Translations under genes and position numbers: made by a program | The notes under the pieces: model-generated | Told to the model about the DNA's origin: nothing | What the model saw: only the letters and a program-made list of their open reading frames with translations | Databases searched by the model: none | In this document: piece by piece, positions 9,059 to 18,217 of the stretch | How positions within the stretch are numbered: position 1 is the stretch's first letter | How the letters are laid out: every line of letters begins with the position of its first letter | Assembly: GCF_000685035.1 (NCBI RefSeq) | Contig: NZ_BAYB01000002.1 | Location: forward strand, 496,001 to 560,000 | DNA length: 64,000 nt | DNA from: Paraburkholderia ferrariae NBRC 106233 | GTDB lineage: Bacteria; Pseudomonadota; Gammaproteobacteria; Burkholderiales; Burkholderiaceae | Direction of reading: 5' to 3'

Positions 9059-10102
9059 TCAAGCCGAGCCGCGCTCGATCAGCGTAAAACCGACGTCGAT
9101 TTTCGCGCGCTTGCACGCGCCCGTTTCGATCTTCTCGATCAGCATGGAAGCGGCGAGCTTGCCGATTCTGGTGCCGTCGATGCGAATGGTCGTGAGCGCC
9201 GGGTCGGTATCGCACGCGAAATTCTGGTCGCCGTAGCCAATCACCTTGAGGCGGCCCGGCACGTCGAGCTTGCGCGCGTGCGCTTCCATTAGCACGCCGA
9301 GCGCCATGATGTCCGCGCCGCAGAAAATGGCGTCGATCTGCGGATGCTCGTCGAGCAGCTTGGCGAGCGCGCGGCGGCCGTCGCCGAGATGCGCGGGCGA
9401 GGGCGTGGCGGCCACGGGCACGTTGCCGCCAAAGGTTTCGATGAAGGCGTCGGCGCGCAGCCTCGCGCGGCGGTCGCCCGGCGTGACGATGGCCGGATGG
9501 CGCGCGCCGCGCTCGCGCAGATAGTTGGCCGCCGTTTCGCCCACGCGCGCGTGCGAGAAACCGATCAGCATGTCGAGCGGCGAGCGCGTGATGTCCCATG
9601 TCTCCACCACGGGAATGCCGGCCGCGCGCAGCTTCTGCCGCGAGGCTTCCGAGTGGATCACGCCGGTGAGCACGATGCCGGCCGGCCGCCGCCCGATGAT
9701 CGCGTCGAGCAGCGCCTCTTCGCGCGATTCGTCGTAGCCGCTCTGACCGAGCAGCAGTTGATAACCGCCGGCGGCGAGTTCCGCCGTGAGTGCGGCCACG
9801 GTCTCCTGGAATACGCTGCCCGCCATGGCCGGAATCAGGGCCACGACGAGACGACTGCGGTTGGACGCGAGCGATCCCGCGATCAGGTCGGGCGTGTAAC
9901 CCGTTTGCCGCACCGCCTCGCGCACGCGTTCGAGCGTTTCGACCGACACCAGCTCGGGATTGTTGAGCGCGCGCGACACCGTGACCTTGGTGACGCCGGT
10001 CAGCCGGGCCAGATCGCTGAGCGTGACGCGGCCGGTGTTCTTGCGGGCGCGCCGCGCGGCGGGGCTGGCGGGCGGGGCGGTTTCTGTCGGGGTTTTGGTC
10101 AC
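9059..10102 (-). CDS. LacI/GalR-family regulator of the sugar-acid module
   Basis: Repressor of 347 residues with GTG start at 10102. After a basic, alanine- and proline-rich leader, the LacI helix-turn-helix is at about residues 26-50 (TLSDLARLTGVTKVTVSRAL), with the hinge-helix motif GYTPDLIAGSLAS. The periplasmic-binding-protein-like ligand domain follows. The form is close to GntR-type gluconate or sugar-acid repressors. It is divergent from the dehydratase gene across a perfect 41-bp palindrome, its likely operator. The 193 bp to the upstream TetR gene end hold no gene. Confidence 0.93.
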   Translation of the reverse strand: MTKTPTETAPPASPAARRARKNTGRVTLSDLARLTGVTKVTVSRALNNPELVSVETLERVREAVRQTGYTPDLIAGSLASNRSRLVVALIPAMAGSVFQETVAALTAELAAGGYQLLLGQSGYDESREEALLDAIIGRRPAGIVLTGVIHSEASRQKLRAAGIPVVETWDITRSPLDMLIGFSHARVGETAANYLRERGARHPAIVTPGDRRARLRADAFIETFGGNVPVAATPSPAHLGDGRRALAKLLDEHPQIDAIFCGADIMALGVLMEAHARKLDVPGRLKVIGYGDQNFACDTDPALTTIRIDGTRIGKLAASMLIEKIETGACKRAKIDVGFTLIERGSA

Positions 10103-10162
10103 GGGCGCGGGTTTTCCTGCTGCAAAAAGGTGTTGGCAATTATCCCAAAACTGTACTACATT

Positions 10163-10203
10163 GGAATTAAGTTACCGGTTACATTAACCGGTAACTTAAT
10201 TCC
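10163..10203. promoter_or_regulatory. Perfect 41-bp palindromic operator (LacI-type)
   Basis: Two 19-bp arms (10163-10181 and 10185-10203) are exact reverse complements around the spacer CAT. The left arm reads GGAATTAAGTTACCGGTTA. Each arm contains a CCGG-centred TTACCGGT core, the pattern bound by LacI-family dimers, so the site can be read as two adjacent operators 60 bp upstream of the regulator and 93 bp upstream of the dehydratase. Confidence 0.8.
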
Positions 10204-10295
10204 GGAACGAAAAAGCCGCGTATTCCCGGGCGCGGCGTCAAGATTATGAGTGTGATCGGAGCGGCCTTGTCCCTTCTGCGCACGGAGACAGGCGA

Positions 10296-11843
10296 ATGCT
10301 CCAGTCCAGCCAGCACTACAACGGGCCGCTCATCCGGCTCAACCCGAACGACAACGTTCTGATCGCACGCGAGCTGCTGACGATCGGCCATCAAGTCGCG
10401 CTCGACGGCGAATCGGTCCGCCTGCGCGCCCAGGTCGCCGCGGGCCACAAGGTCGCGGCGCGCCGTATTGCGGCGGGCGAGCCCATCCGCAAGTACGACA
10501 CCGTGATCGGCGTGGCCGCGCGCGACATCGAACCCGGCGACCACGTTCACACGCACAACATCACGCTCGTCGATTTCGACCGCGATCCCGGCTTCGGCCT
10601 GGACGTGAAGCCCGTGGATTACGTCGCGCCCGGGCAGCGCGCGACCTTCCAGGGCATCGTGCGCCCCGACGGCCGCGTGGCCACGCGCAACTTCATCGGC
10701 ATCATGGCTTCGGTGAACTGCTCGGCCACGGTGATTCGTCACATCGCCGATTATTTCACACCCGAGCGCCTGCGCAGCTATCCCAACGTTGACGGCGTGG
10801 TCGCCTTCGCGCAAACGAGCGGCTGCGGCATGTCCTCGCCGAGCGAACACTTCGACGTGCTCCGCCGTACCATCGCCGGCTATGCGCGCCATCCTAACCT
10901 CGGCGGCGTGCTGATCGTCGGGCTTGGTTGCGAGCGCAACCAGGTGGGCGATCTGCTGGAGTCGCAAGGGCTCAGGACGGGCAAGGCCGTGCACGCGCTC
11001 GTCATGCAGGAAACGGGCGGCACGCGCGCCACCATCGAAGCGGGCATCCGGGCCGTGCAGGAGATGCTGCCCGCCGCGAACGACGTCGTGCGCACGCCGG
11101 TGCCGGTCAGCCATCTGAAGATCGGTCTCGAGTGCGGCGGCTCGGACGGCTTCTCGGGCATTACCGCGAACCCCGCGCTGGGCGCCGCGATGGACCTGCT
11201 CGTGCGGCACGGCGGCACCGCGATTCTCTCCGAAACGCCCGAGATTCACGGCGTCGAATACATGCTCACGCGCCGCGCCGTTTCGCCGGAAGTCGGCCAG
11301 AAACTGCTCGACCGCCTCGCATGGTGGGAGCGTTACACGCGCGGCCAGAACGGCCAGTTCAACGGCGTGGTCGGGCCGGGCAACCAGCAGGGCGGTCTTG
11401 CCAACATCTTCGAAAAGTCGCTCGGTTCGGCGATGAAAGGCGGCACCACGCCGCTTCAAGCCGTGTACGAATACGCGGAGCCGATCGACCGCGCGGGCTT
11501 CGTGTTCATGGATTCGCCGGGCTACGATCCGGTCGCGGTGACGGGCCAGATCGCGAGCGGCGCGAACCTCATCTGCTTCACGACGGGACGCGGTTCGATG
11601 TTCGGCTCGAAGCCGGCGCCGACGCTCAAGCTCGCGAGCAACACGCCGATGTTCACGCGCCTCGAAGAGGACATGGACATCAACTGCGGTCGGGTGATCG
11701 ACGGCGAGCGCAGCATCGAGGAGATGGGGCAGGACATCTTCGATCTGATTATTCGCGCGGCGTCGGGCGAGCGCACCAAGAGCGAACTGCTCGGACTCGG
11801 CGACAACGAATTCGTGCCCTGGCACATGGGCATCGTGAGCTGA
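10296..11843 (+). CDS. UxaA/GarD-family sugar-acid dehydratase
   Basis: Cytoplasmic dehydratase of 515 residues, of the altronate/galactarate dehydratase family. An N-terminal SAF-like domain (about residues 10-100, with the HxH motif GDHVHTHNITL) is followed by the large catalytic domain. Typical family segments are VDGVVAFAQTSGCGM, GVLIVGLGCERNQ, GLECGGSDGFSGITANPALG, and NQQGGLANIFEKSLGS. Conserved Cys in these motifs would bind iron. The next two genes are an acid carrier and an HpaI-type aldolase. Together they suggest galactarate- or glucarate-like acid to a 2-keto-3-deoxy (or 5-keto-4-deoxy) acid and then pyruvate, but sequence alone does not fix the substrate. Confidence 0.85.
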   Translation: MLQSSQHYNGPLIRLNPNDNVLIARELLTIGHQVALDGESVRLRAQVAAGHKVAARRIAAGEPIRKYDTVIGVAARDIEPGDHVHTHNITLVDFDRDPGFGLDVKPVDYVAPGQRATFQGIVRPDGRVATRNFIGIMASVNCSATVIRHIADYFTPERLRSYPNVDGVVAFAQTSGCGMSSPSEHFDVLRRTIAGYARHPNLGGVLIVGLGCERNQVGDLLESQGLRTGKAVHALVMQETGGTRATIEAGIRAVQEMLPAANDVVRTPVPVSHLKIGLECGGSDGFSGITANPALGAAMDLLVRHGGTAILSETPEIHGVEYMLTRRAVSPEVGQKLLDRLAWWERYTRGQNGQFNGVVGPGNQQGGLANIFEKSLGSAMKGGTTPLQAVYEYAEPIDRAGFVFMDSPGYDPVAVTGQIASGANLICFTTGRGSMFGSKPAPTLKLASNTPMFTRLEEDMDINCGRVIDGERSIEEMGQDIFDLIIRAASGERTKSELLGLGDNEFVPWHMGIVS

Positions 11844-11901
11844 ACGCGCGAAGCACTCGCGCGTTGCATTGAGATCAATAGAACAGGTAGGGAGACAGCA
11901 G

Positions 11902-13236
11902 ATGCTGCAATCTGCGCAGCGGCCGGGCCGCTCGAACATGCGCTGGTGGGTTGCGGGGCTCATGTGGGCCGCGATCGCGATCAACTACATCGATCGCACG
12001 GTGCTCTCGGCGGCCGCGCCGAAAATCCAGTCGGAGTTTCATCTCGACGCGATCCGGATGGGCATCGTCATGTCGGCGTTCTTCTGGTCGTATGCGCTGC
12101 TGCAATTGCCCGCGGGCTTGCTCGCCGACCGCTTTGGCCAGAAAAAGGTGCTCGGCTTCGCGGTGCTCTGGTGGTCGATCGCGACCGCGATGACGGGCCT
12201 CGCCAGCGGCTTTCGCTCGCTCGTGACCTTGCGCGTGGCGTTGGGCGTGGGCGAGGCGGGTGCGTATCCGAGCAACGCGGGCATTGCCACGCGCTGGTTT
12301 CCGCGCAAGGAACGCGCGACCGTGGCGGGCATTTTCGATAGCGGCTCGAAGCTCGGCGGCGCGATTGCGTTGCCGCTGATCGCGTGGATGCTGGCCGCGT
12401 TCGACTGGAAGATGACCTTCGTGCTCACGGGTCTGCTGGGCGTGGTGTGGTTCGCGGTCTGGCTCGTGAGTTTCACCGACTCGCCCGCGCAGCATCCGCG
12501 CGTGAGCGCCGCCGAACTCGCATACATCGAAAGCGACAAGGGCGCGCAACGCGCACAGCGTCCGGCGCGCCCGCCATGGCGCAAGCTGCTTGCGCATCGC
12601 AACGTCTGGGCGATGTGCATCGGCTTCTTCATGATTAACTACAACTCGTACTTCTTCATCACGTGGCTGCCCACGTATCTGATGAAGGCGCGCGGCATGA
12701 GCGTGCTGCAAATGGGCTGGGTGGCCTCGCTGCCGCTGCTGGCTTCCATCGTCGTGGAAATTTTCGCGGGCTGGGCCTCGGACCGCGTGTTCGCGAGCGG
12801 CAAGCTCTCGCTCACCGCCACGCGCAAGCTCTTTCTCGTGGTCGGTCTGGTGATGGCGTCGAGCATCGGCTTCGCGGCATTCGCGCAGTCGGCGTGGGTG
12901 GCCGTGCTGCTGCTGTGCATCGCCAAGTCGGGCACCACGGTGGCCGCTTCGCAGGTATGGGCGCTGCCCGGCGACGTCGCGCCGCCCAATGCCGTTTCCA
13001 TGGTCGCGGGCCTGCAAAACACGGTGTCGAATCTCGGCGGCGTGGTGGGCCCGGTCATCACGGGCGCGATCGTCGGCATGACCGGCTCGTTCGTGCCCGC
13101 GCTGCTGTTCTCGGCGGCGCTGATCGCGATTGCGATCGTCAACTATCTGTTCCTCCTCGGGAAGGTGGAACCCATTCAATTCGGCGACCCTTCACCGGAG
13201 ACACGCATTCATGGACAAGCAGACCTCGGCGCTTAA
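11902..13236 (+). CDS. MFS transporter, anion:cation symporter (GudP/GarP-like)
   Basis: Inner-membrane carrier of 444 residues with twelve predicted helices, probably taking up a sugar acid by proton symport. The ACS-family signature [14 protein letters not shown] is in helix 1, [11 protein letters not shown] after helix 2, and [20 protein letters not shown] in helix 4-5. ATG 11902 has GGGAG 7 bp upstream; a TTG at 11869 is less likely. It lies 58 bp after the dehydratase and overlaps the aldolase gene by 26 bp, so it is part of the same operon and likely imports that pathway's substrate. Confidence 0.92.
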   Translation: MLQSAQRPGRSNMRWWVAGLMWAAIAINYIDRTVLSAAAPKIQSEFHLDAIRMGIVMSAFFWSYALLQLPAGLLADRFGQKKVLGFAVLWWSIATAMTGLASGFRSLVTLRVALGVGEAGAYPSNAGIATRWFPRKERATVAGIFDSGSKLGGAIALPLIAWMLAAFDWKMTFVLTGLLGVVWFAVWLVSFTDSPAQHPRVSAAELAYIESDKGAQRAQRPARPPWRKLLAHRNVWAMCIGFFMINYNSYFFITWLPTYLMKARGMSVLQMGWVASLPLLASIVVEIFAGWASDRVFASGKLSLTATRKLFLVVGLVMASSIGFAAFAQSAWVAVLLLCIAKSGTTVAASQVWALPGDVAPPNAVSMVAGLQNTVSNLGGVVGPVITGAIVGMTGSFVPALLFSAALIAIAIVNYLFLLGKVEPIQFGDPSPETRIHGQADLGA

Positions 13237-14002
13237 TCCCTTCAAGGCCGCGCTGGCCGCGAACAAGAAGCAAGTGGGCTTCTGGCTCTCGATGGCCGAC
13301 CCCTATCTCGCCGAAGTGAGCGCGACCGCCGGATTCGACTGGCTGCTGATCGACAGCGAGCACGCGCCCAACGACCTGCGCACGATCCTCGCGCAGTTGC
13401 AGGCGGTGGCGCCATACCCGGGCGAGCCGGTGGTGCGCCCGGTCAACGGCGACCCCGCGTTGCTCAAGCGTCTGCTCGATATCGGCGCGCGCAATCTGCT
13501 CGTGCCGATGGTCGATACCGCCGACGAAGCGCGCGCGCTGGTCGCCGCCGTGCGTTATCCGCCGCACGGCATTCGCGGCGTGGGCAGCGCCGTGGGCCGT
13601 GCGTCGCGCTGGAGTCTGCGCACCGATTATCTCAATGTTTCGGATGACGAAATATGTCTGATGGTGCAGGCGGAAACGACCACGGCGCTGAGCAAACTCG
13701 AAGCGATCTGCGCGGTGGACGGCGTGGACGGCGTGTTCATCGGCCCGGCCGACCTCGCCGCTTCGATGGGGTATCGCGGCAAGGCCACGCACCCGGAAGT
13801 CCAGCAGGCGATCGACAGTGCGATTCGCACGATCGTGGCGTCGGGCAAGGCGGCGGGCACGCTTACGTCCGACCCGGCACTCGCGCGTCATTACCTCGAA
13901 CTCGGCTGCACATTCGTGGCGACGGGCGTGGACATCCTGATGTTCGCGAACGCGGCGCGCAAGCTCGCCCGCGACTTCGGGGACGTGCGCACGGCGGACT
14001 GA
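13211..14002 (+). CDS. HpaI/GarL-family aldolase
   Basis: Metal-dependent class II aldolase of 263 residues, cleaving 2-keto-3-deoxy-type acids to pyruvate and an aldehyde. The catalytic His51 is in DSEHAPND and the substrate Arg76 in VRPVNGD. Metal ligands Glu155 (VQAETTTAL) and Asp181 ([10 protein letters not shown]) are all present. The family includes GarL (5-keto-4-deoxy-glucarate) and HpaI (4-hydroxy-2-oxoheptanedioate). Here the dehydratase and carrier beside it favour a sugar-acid product. ATG 13211 lies inside the end of the carrier gene, with GGAG about 10 bp upstream. Confidence 0.92.
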   Translation: MDKQTSALNPFKAALAANKKQVGFWLSMADPYLAEVSATAGFDWLLIDSEHAPNDLRTILAQLQAVAPYPGEPVVRPVNGDPALLKRLLDIGARNLLVPMVDTADEARALVAAVRYPPHGIRGVGSAVGRASRWSLRTDYLNVSDDEICLMVQAETTTALSKLEAICAVDGVDGVFIGPADLAASMGYRGKATHPEVQQAIDSAIRTIVASGKAAGTLTSDPALARHYLELGCTFVATGVDILMFANAARKLARDFGDVRTAD

Positions 14003-14045
14003 GCCCCGCGCATCGACCGCATATAACGAAACGAGGAGACACGGC

Positions 14046-15353
14046 ATGAACGATTTCGCAGTGAGCCGGCCCGCGCTGGCTGTCACGCACGTACAGGCGT
14101 TGCGCGAGAACTGGCGCATCGTCTTCGCCGCCACGGCGGGATGGGCGCTCGACGCTTTCGACTTCACCGTTCTGCTGTTCCTGATCCCGCATCTGGGCAA
14201 GGTATTCGGCGTGGGTCTGCCCGCGATGGCCTTCGTCGTGACCGCCACCGGCTTCGCGAAGGTCGCGGGCACCATCGGCTGGGGTTTCGCGGCCGACCGC
14301 TTTGGCCGCAAGGTCGTGTTCATGGCCGCCGTGCTGTGGTTCTCGTGCGCGGCCGGTTTGAGCGGTCTCGCGTGGAGCTATGCGTCGTTCATGGCGATGC
14401 GCGTGCTGTTCGGCATCGGCTTTGGCGGCGAGTGGACGGCTTCCGTCGCGCTGCTGATGGAAACCGTGCCGGCAAAGATCCGTCCGCTCGCCTCGGGCAT
14501 CATGGTGGCCGGTTACGAGTTCGGCTATCTGCTCGCGGCGCTTGCGTTCCACTTCCTGTTCCCGGTGATGGGCTGGCGCTGGATGTTCTTCCTCGGCGTG
14601 CTGCCCGCGCTGCTCACGCTGTTCCTGCGCCGCAGCGTGGGCGAGTCGCCCGACTGGGAGCGCGAGCAGCAGAGCCACGAGCGCCGCAGCGTGCGCGGGG
14701 CCTTTATCTTCAATCCGGCTGTGTTTCAGGCGTGGCTTTTCTCGGCGGCGATCAACTTCATGCTGTGGGCCGTGCAGGTGCTGTATCCGACCTTCCTGCT
14801 GACCACGCAGCATCTGGATTCGAGCCAGATCTTCCCGTTCGTGATCGCGTATTCGGTGGGCTCGGTGATCGGCAAGCCGCTTTCGGGCTACTCGGCCGCG
14901 TGCTTCGGCGAGCGCCGCACGATCTGCATGTTCCTCGGCGTGGTGATTCCGTCTACCGTGCTCTACACGCTCGTGCAAAGCCACTTCCTGCTGGGCGTGG
15001 GCGCGTTCTGCATGGGCATGTTCGCGAACGGCCTGTTCGGCATCATGCCGCTCTACCAGTCGCGCCGTTTCCCCGTGGAAGGGCGCGCAACGGGCATCGG
15101 CATCAGCTACGCGATGACGTCGGTCAGCGTGGTCGCGCCGTATGCGATCGCGCTCGTCACGCCCACGCTCGGCCTCAGGTTCGGCATGGCGTCGTTCATC
15201 GCGGGCGGCGCGCTGCTGCTGATCGCGATCAGCCTGTTCGATACGTCGCGCTGGATGCCGCGCGGCGAGCAAGCCGAAGGCCACGTCGAAACCGGTCCCG
15301 CGCATAGCGGGGCCGAAGCGCCGATGCTGGCGGCCGGCAGCGCCACGCGCTGA
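14046..15353 (+). CDS. MFS transporter, SHS/lactate-sialate type
   Basis: Second carrier of the module, 435 residues with twelve helices. Helix 1 contains GWALDAFDFTVLLFLIP, the motif of the sialate:H+ and carboxylate symporter branch, and the loop after helix 2-3 reads ADRFGRKVVF. FGGEWTASVALLMETVPAK marks helix 4-5. RBS GAGGAG is 8 bp before ATG. It differs clearly from the ACS carrier upstream, so the operon has two unrelated carriers, perhaps for two acids or for uptake and export. Confidence 0.9.
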   Translation: MNDFAVSRPALAVTHVQALRENWRIVFAATAGWALDAFDFTVLLFLIPHLGKVFGVGLPAMAFVVTATGFAKVAGTIGWGFAADRFGRKVVFMAAVLWFSCAAGLSGLAWSYASFMAMRVLFGIGFGGEWTASVALLMETVPAKIRPLASGIMVAGYEFGYLLAALAFHFLFPVMGWRWMFFLGVLPALLTLFLRRSVGESPDWEREQQSHERRSVRGAFIFNPAVFQAWLFSAAINFMLWAVQVLYPTFLLTTQHLDSSQIFPFVIAYSVGSVIGKPLSGYSAACFGERRTICMFLGVVIPSTVLYTLVQSHFLLGVGAFCMGMFANGLFGIMPLYQSRRFPVEGRATGIGISYAMTSVSVVAPYAIALVTPTLGLRFGMASFIAGGALLLIAISLFDTSRWMPRGEQAEGHVETGPAHSGAEAPMLAAGSATR

Positions 15354-15400
15354 ACGAAACTGTTTGACGAACTTGTTGTGCGAACAACCGGGACAAGTCG

Positions 15401-16465
15401 ATGAACCTCACCGCACGCCGCTGGACCCAACGCCCCGTCGATTCCACGTGGGGCGACTGGGGCGCCGACGACCAGCTCGGCCGCCTGAATCTGATCACAC
15501 CCGCGAAGGTGCTGGAAGGTCTGCGCGAGGCGCACGAAGGGCGCACGTTCTGTTTGAGCCTGCCGCTCGACTGTCCCGGCAATCGCGTGCTGAATCCGCG
15601 CCGCGCGCCGCCGCAAGTGCAACCCACGCTGCGTGGCGAGATGCCGAACATGACGTATCCGCTGTCGCGCGACAACGCGAGCCTCACCGACGTGATCTGC
15701 GACGACACGGTCACGCTCGCGTTGCAATACTCGACGCAGTGGGACAGCCTCGCACACATGGGCCAATGGTTCGACGCCGACGGCGACGGCAAGCCGGAAA
15801 TGTGCTTCTACAACGGCTTTCGCGCGGGCGACGACGTGATCGGGCCGCTCGATTACCGCAACGAAGAACCGGGTCAGCCGCTGCCCGCCACCGATCGCGC
15901 ACCGGGCGCGTACCGGCTCGGCATCGAGAACATGGCGGCCACCTGCGTGCAAGGCCGCGCTGTGATGGTCGACCTCGAGCGCCAGTTCGGCGCGGTGCCG
16001 CTGCGCGTGGGCTACCACGAACTGATGGAAGCGATGGACGCGCAGAACGTGGTGGTCGAACCCGGCGACATGCTGTGCCTGCGCACGGGTTTCGACGAGG
16101 CCCTGCTCGACGTGTATCGCACGCAGAACGGCAAGGCGCTCGAAAGCGGTTTTGCCGGTCTCGACGGCCGCGACGAAGCGCTGCGCCGCTGGATTGTCGA
16201 TTCGAACGTGGCCGCGCTGATTTCGGATAACGTGGCCGTGGAGTTTTTGCCCGCCGCGCCTTGCGACGACGCGCATTATCCTTCGCATCCGCTGCACGAT
16301 CTCTGCTTGTTCCGCCTTGGCGTGCATCTTGGCGAACTGTGGCATTTGAGCGAGCTGGCCGCCTGGCTGCACGCGCATGGCCGCAATCGCTTCCTGCTGA
16401 CCGCGCCGCCGCTGCGGTTGCCGCGCGCGGTCGGTTCGCCGGTTACGCCGGTCGCAACGGTTTGA
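15401..16465 (+). CDS. Cyclase-family (kynurenine-formamidase-like) hydrolase
   Basis: Protein of 354 residues of the bacterial cyclase/KynB-like family, metal-dependent hydrolases of amides, esters or lactones. The usual metal motif HGTHxDxPxH is degenerate: QYSTQWDSLAHMGQ holds the Asp and the second His, while the first His pair is replaced. The late motifs GDMLCLRTGFDE and DDAHYPSHPLHDLCLFRLGVHLGE are typical. In this operon a sugar-acid lactonase role is attractive but is inference. It lies 47 bp downstream of the second carrier, with 99 bp to the dehydrogenase. Confidence 0.8.
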   Translation: MNLTARRWTQRPVDSTWGDWGADDQLGRLNLITPAKVLEGLREAHEGRTFCLSLPLDCPGNRVLNPRRAPPQVQPTLRGEMPNMTYPLSRDNASLTDVICDDTVTLALQYSTQWDSLAHMGQWFDADGDGKPEMCFYNGFRAGDDVIGPLDYRNEEPGQPLPATDRAPGAYRLGIENMAATCVQGRAVMVDLERQFGAVPLRVGYHELMEAMDAQNVVVEPGDMLCLRTGFDEALLDVYRTQNGKALESGFAGLDGRDEALRRWIVDSNVAALISDNVAVEFLPAAPCDDAHYPSHPLHDLCLFRLGVHLGELWHLSELAAWLHAHGRNRFLLTAPPLRLPRAVGSPVTPVATV

Positions 16466-16564
16466 GCCGGGCAACGGGGCCGCGAATCCAGCCGTTTGCC
16501 GGCAACACGCGCTAAAACGTTCGGCGACCGATGTCCCTGATAGAAAGGTAGAAAGGAGAACTCA

Positions 16565-18037
16565 GTGAGTTTGGAGTTGACGCGAGGCGAACTGCTTCGA
16601 CACGAGAATTTCATCGACGGCAAGTGGCTTGCCGCCGCCGGTAACCACCGCTATGCCGTGACGAATCCGGCTACGCAAGCCACGCTCGCGCAGGTCGCGA
16701 ACAGCGCTGCTGCCGACGCGCGCGCGGCAACGGACGCCGCTGCGCGCGCGCTGCCCGGCTGGCGCGACAAGCTGCCCTGCGAACGCGCGGCCGTGCTGAA
16801 CCGCTGGCACGCGCTCATCCTCGAAAACACCGAGGACCTCGCGCGCCTGATGTCGCTGGAACAGGGCAAGCCGCTCGCGGAAGCGCGCGGCGAAGTCGCG
16901 TATGGCGCGTCGTATGTGGCGTGGTTCGCCGGGGAGGCCACGAAGATTTACGGCGACGTCATTCCGCAGACGCAGCGCGGCAAGCGCATGATGGCCGTCA
17001 AGGAGCCGATCGGCGTGGTGGCGGCGATCACGCCGTGGAATTTTCCGCTCGCGATGATCGCGCGCAAGCTCGCCCCGGCGCTCGCGGCCGGTTGCACGGT
17101 GGTGGCGAAGCCCGCCGAAGACACGCCGCTCACCGCGCTCGCGCTCGCCGCGCTGGCGCAGGAGGCGGGCTTGCCCGACGGCGTGCTCAACATGATCTCG
17201 GCCTCGCGCGACGAAGGCATTGCCGCCGTGGCCGACTGGCTCGCCGACGACCGCGTGCGCAAGATCACCTTCACGGGCTCGACGGCCGTGGGCAAGCATC
17301 TCGCACGCGAGTCGGCGGGCACGCTCAAGAAGCTCTCGCTCGAACTGGGCGGCAACGCGCCGTTCATCGTGTTCGGCGACGCCGATCTCGAAGCCGCCGT
17401 GCAGGGTCTCCTGCTGGCCAAGTTTCGCAACGGCGGCCAGACCTGCGTGTGCCCGAATCGCATCTACGTGCATGATTCGGTCTACGAACAATTCGGCGAA
17501 CTGCTCGCGAAGCGCGTGAGCGCGCTGCACGTGGCCCCGGCCACGGATGCGAACGCGCAGATCGGCCCGATGATCAACGAGCGCGCCATCGACAAGATCG
17601 CCAGGCACGTGGACGACGCCGTGGCGAACGGCGCGCGCGTGCTGGCGGGCGGCAGGCGTCTCGCGGAACTCGGCCCGAACTACTATGCGCCCACCGTGCT
17701 CGCCGACGCCACCGACGCCATGGTGCTGTGCTGCGAGGAAACCTTCGGCCCGGTCGCGCCGCTGTTCCGCTTCAGCGACGAGGACGAAGTCATCGGCATC
17801 GCCAACGACACGCCGTTCGGTCTCGCCGCGTACTTCTACACCAACGACGTACGCCGCATCGACCGCGTGGCGCGCAAGCTCGAAACGGGCATCGTGGGCA
17901 TCAACGAAGGCGCGGTGGCGAGCGAAGCCGCGCCGTTCGGCGGCGTGAAGGAGTCGGGTTACGGCCGCGAAGGCTCGAAGTACGGTCTCGACGACTATCT
18001 GAGCATCAAGTACCTGTGCCAGGGCGGACTGGACTGA
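16565..18037 (+). CDS. gabD: NAD(P)-dependent succinate-/oxoglutarate-semialdehyde dehydrogenase
   Basis: Aldehyde dehydrogenase of 490 residues, closest in pattern to GabD. It has TPWNFPLAMIARKLAPALAAG, the cofactor loop FTGSTAVGKHL, catalytic Glu near 258 (LELGGNAPF) and catalytic Cys near 293 in GGQTCVCPNR. GTG start at 16565 with AAAGGAG 7 bp upstream. In sugar-acid routes this enzyme type oxidises alpha-ketoglutarate semialdehyde or succinate semialdehyde to a TCA intermediate. That fits the operon but the substrate cannot be settled. Last gene of the LacI-linked run. Confidence 0.88.
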   Translation: MSLELTRGELLRHENFIDGKWLAAAGNHRYAVTNPATQATLAQVANSAAADARAATDAAARALPGWRDKLPCERAAVLNRWHALILENTEDLARLMSLEQGKPLAEARGEVAYGASYVAWFAGEATKIYGDVIPQTQRGKRMMAVKEPIGVVAAITPWNFPLAMIARKLAPALAAGCTVVAKPAEDTPLTALALAALAQEAGLPDGVLNMISASRDEGIAAVADWLADDRVRKITFTGSTAVGKHLARESAGTLKKLSLELGGNAPFIVFGDADLEAAVQGLLLAKFRNGGQTCVCPNRIYVHDSVYEQFGELLAKRVSALHVAPATDANAQIGPMINERAIDKIARHVDDAVANGARVLAGGRRLAELGPNYYAPTVLADATDAMVLCCEETFGPVAPLFRFSDEDEVIGIANDTPFGLAAYFYTNDVRRIDRVARKLETGIVGINEGAVASEAAPFGGVKESGYGREGSKYGLDDYLSIKYLCQGGLD

Positions 18038-18217
18038 TAGTCTCGTTGCGTGGTGACGGCAGATGGCACTGTGCATTGCGACGGAGCCGCGTCGCGAGTC
18101 GCGGCATCACGAAGTTTACGTGTCTCGAATGGGCGGGACGTCACGGGTCGGTTCGCGAAGTCGCCGGGCAGGATCGACTTGCCTGCGAACCTTGCCGACG
18201 CGCCGCAGGTTCATGCG

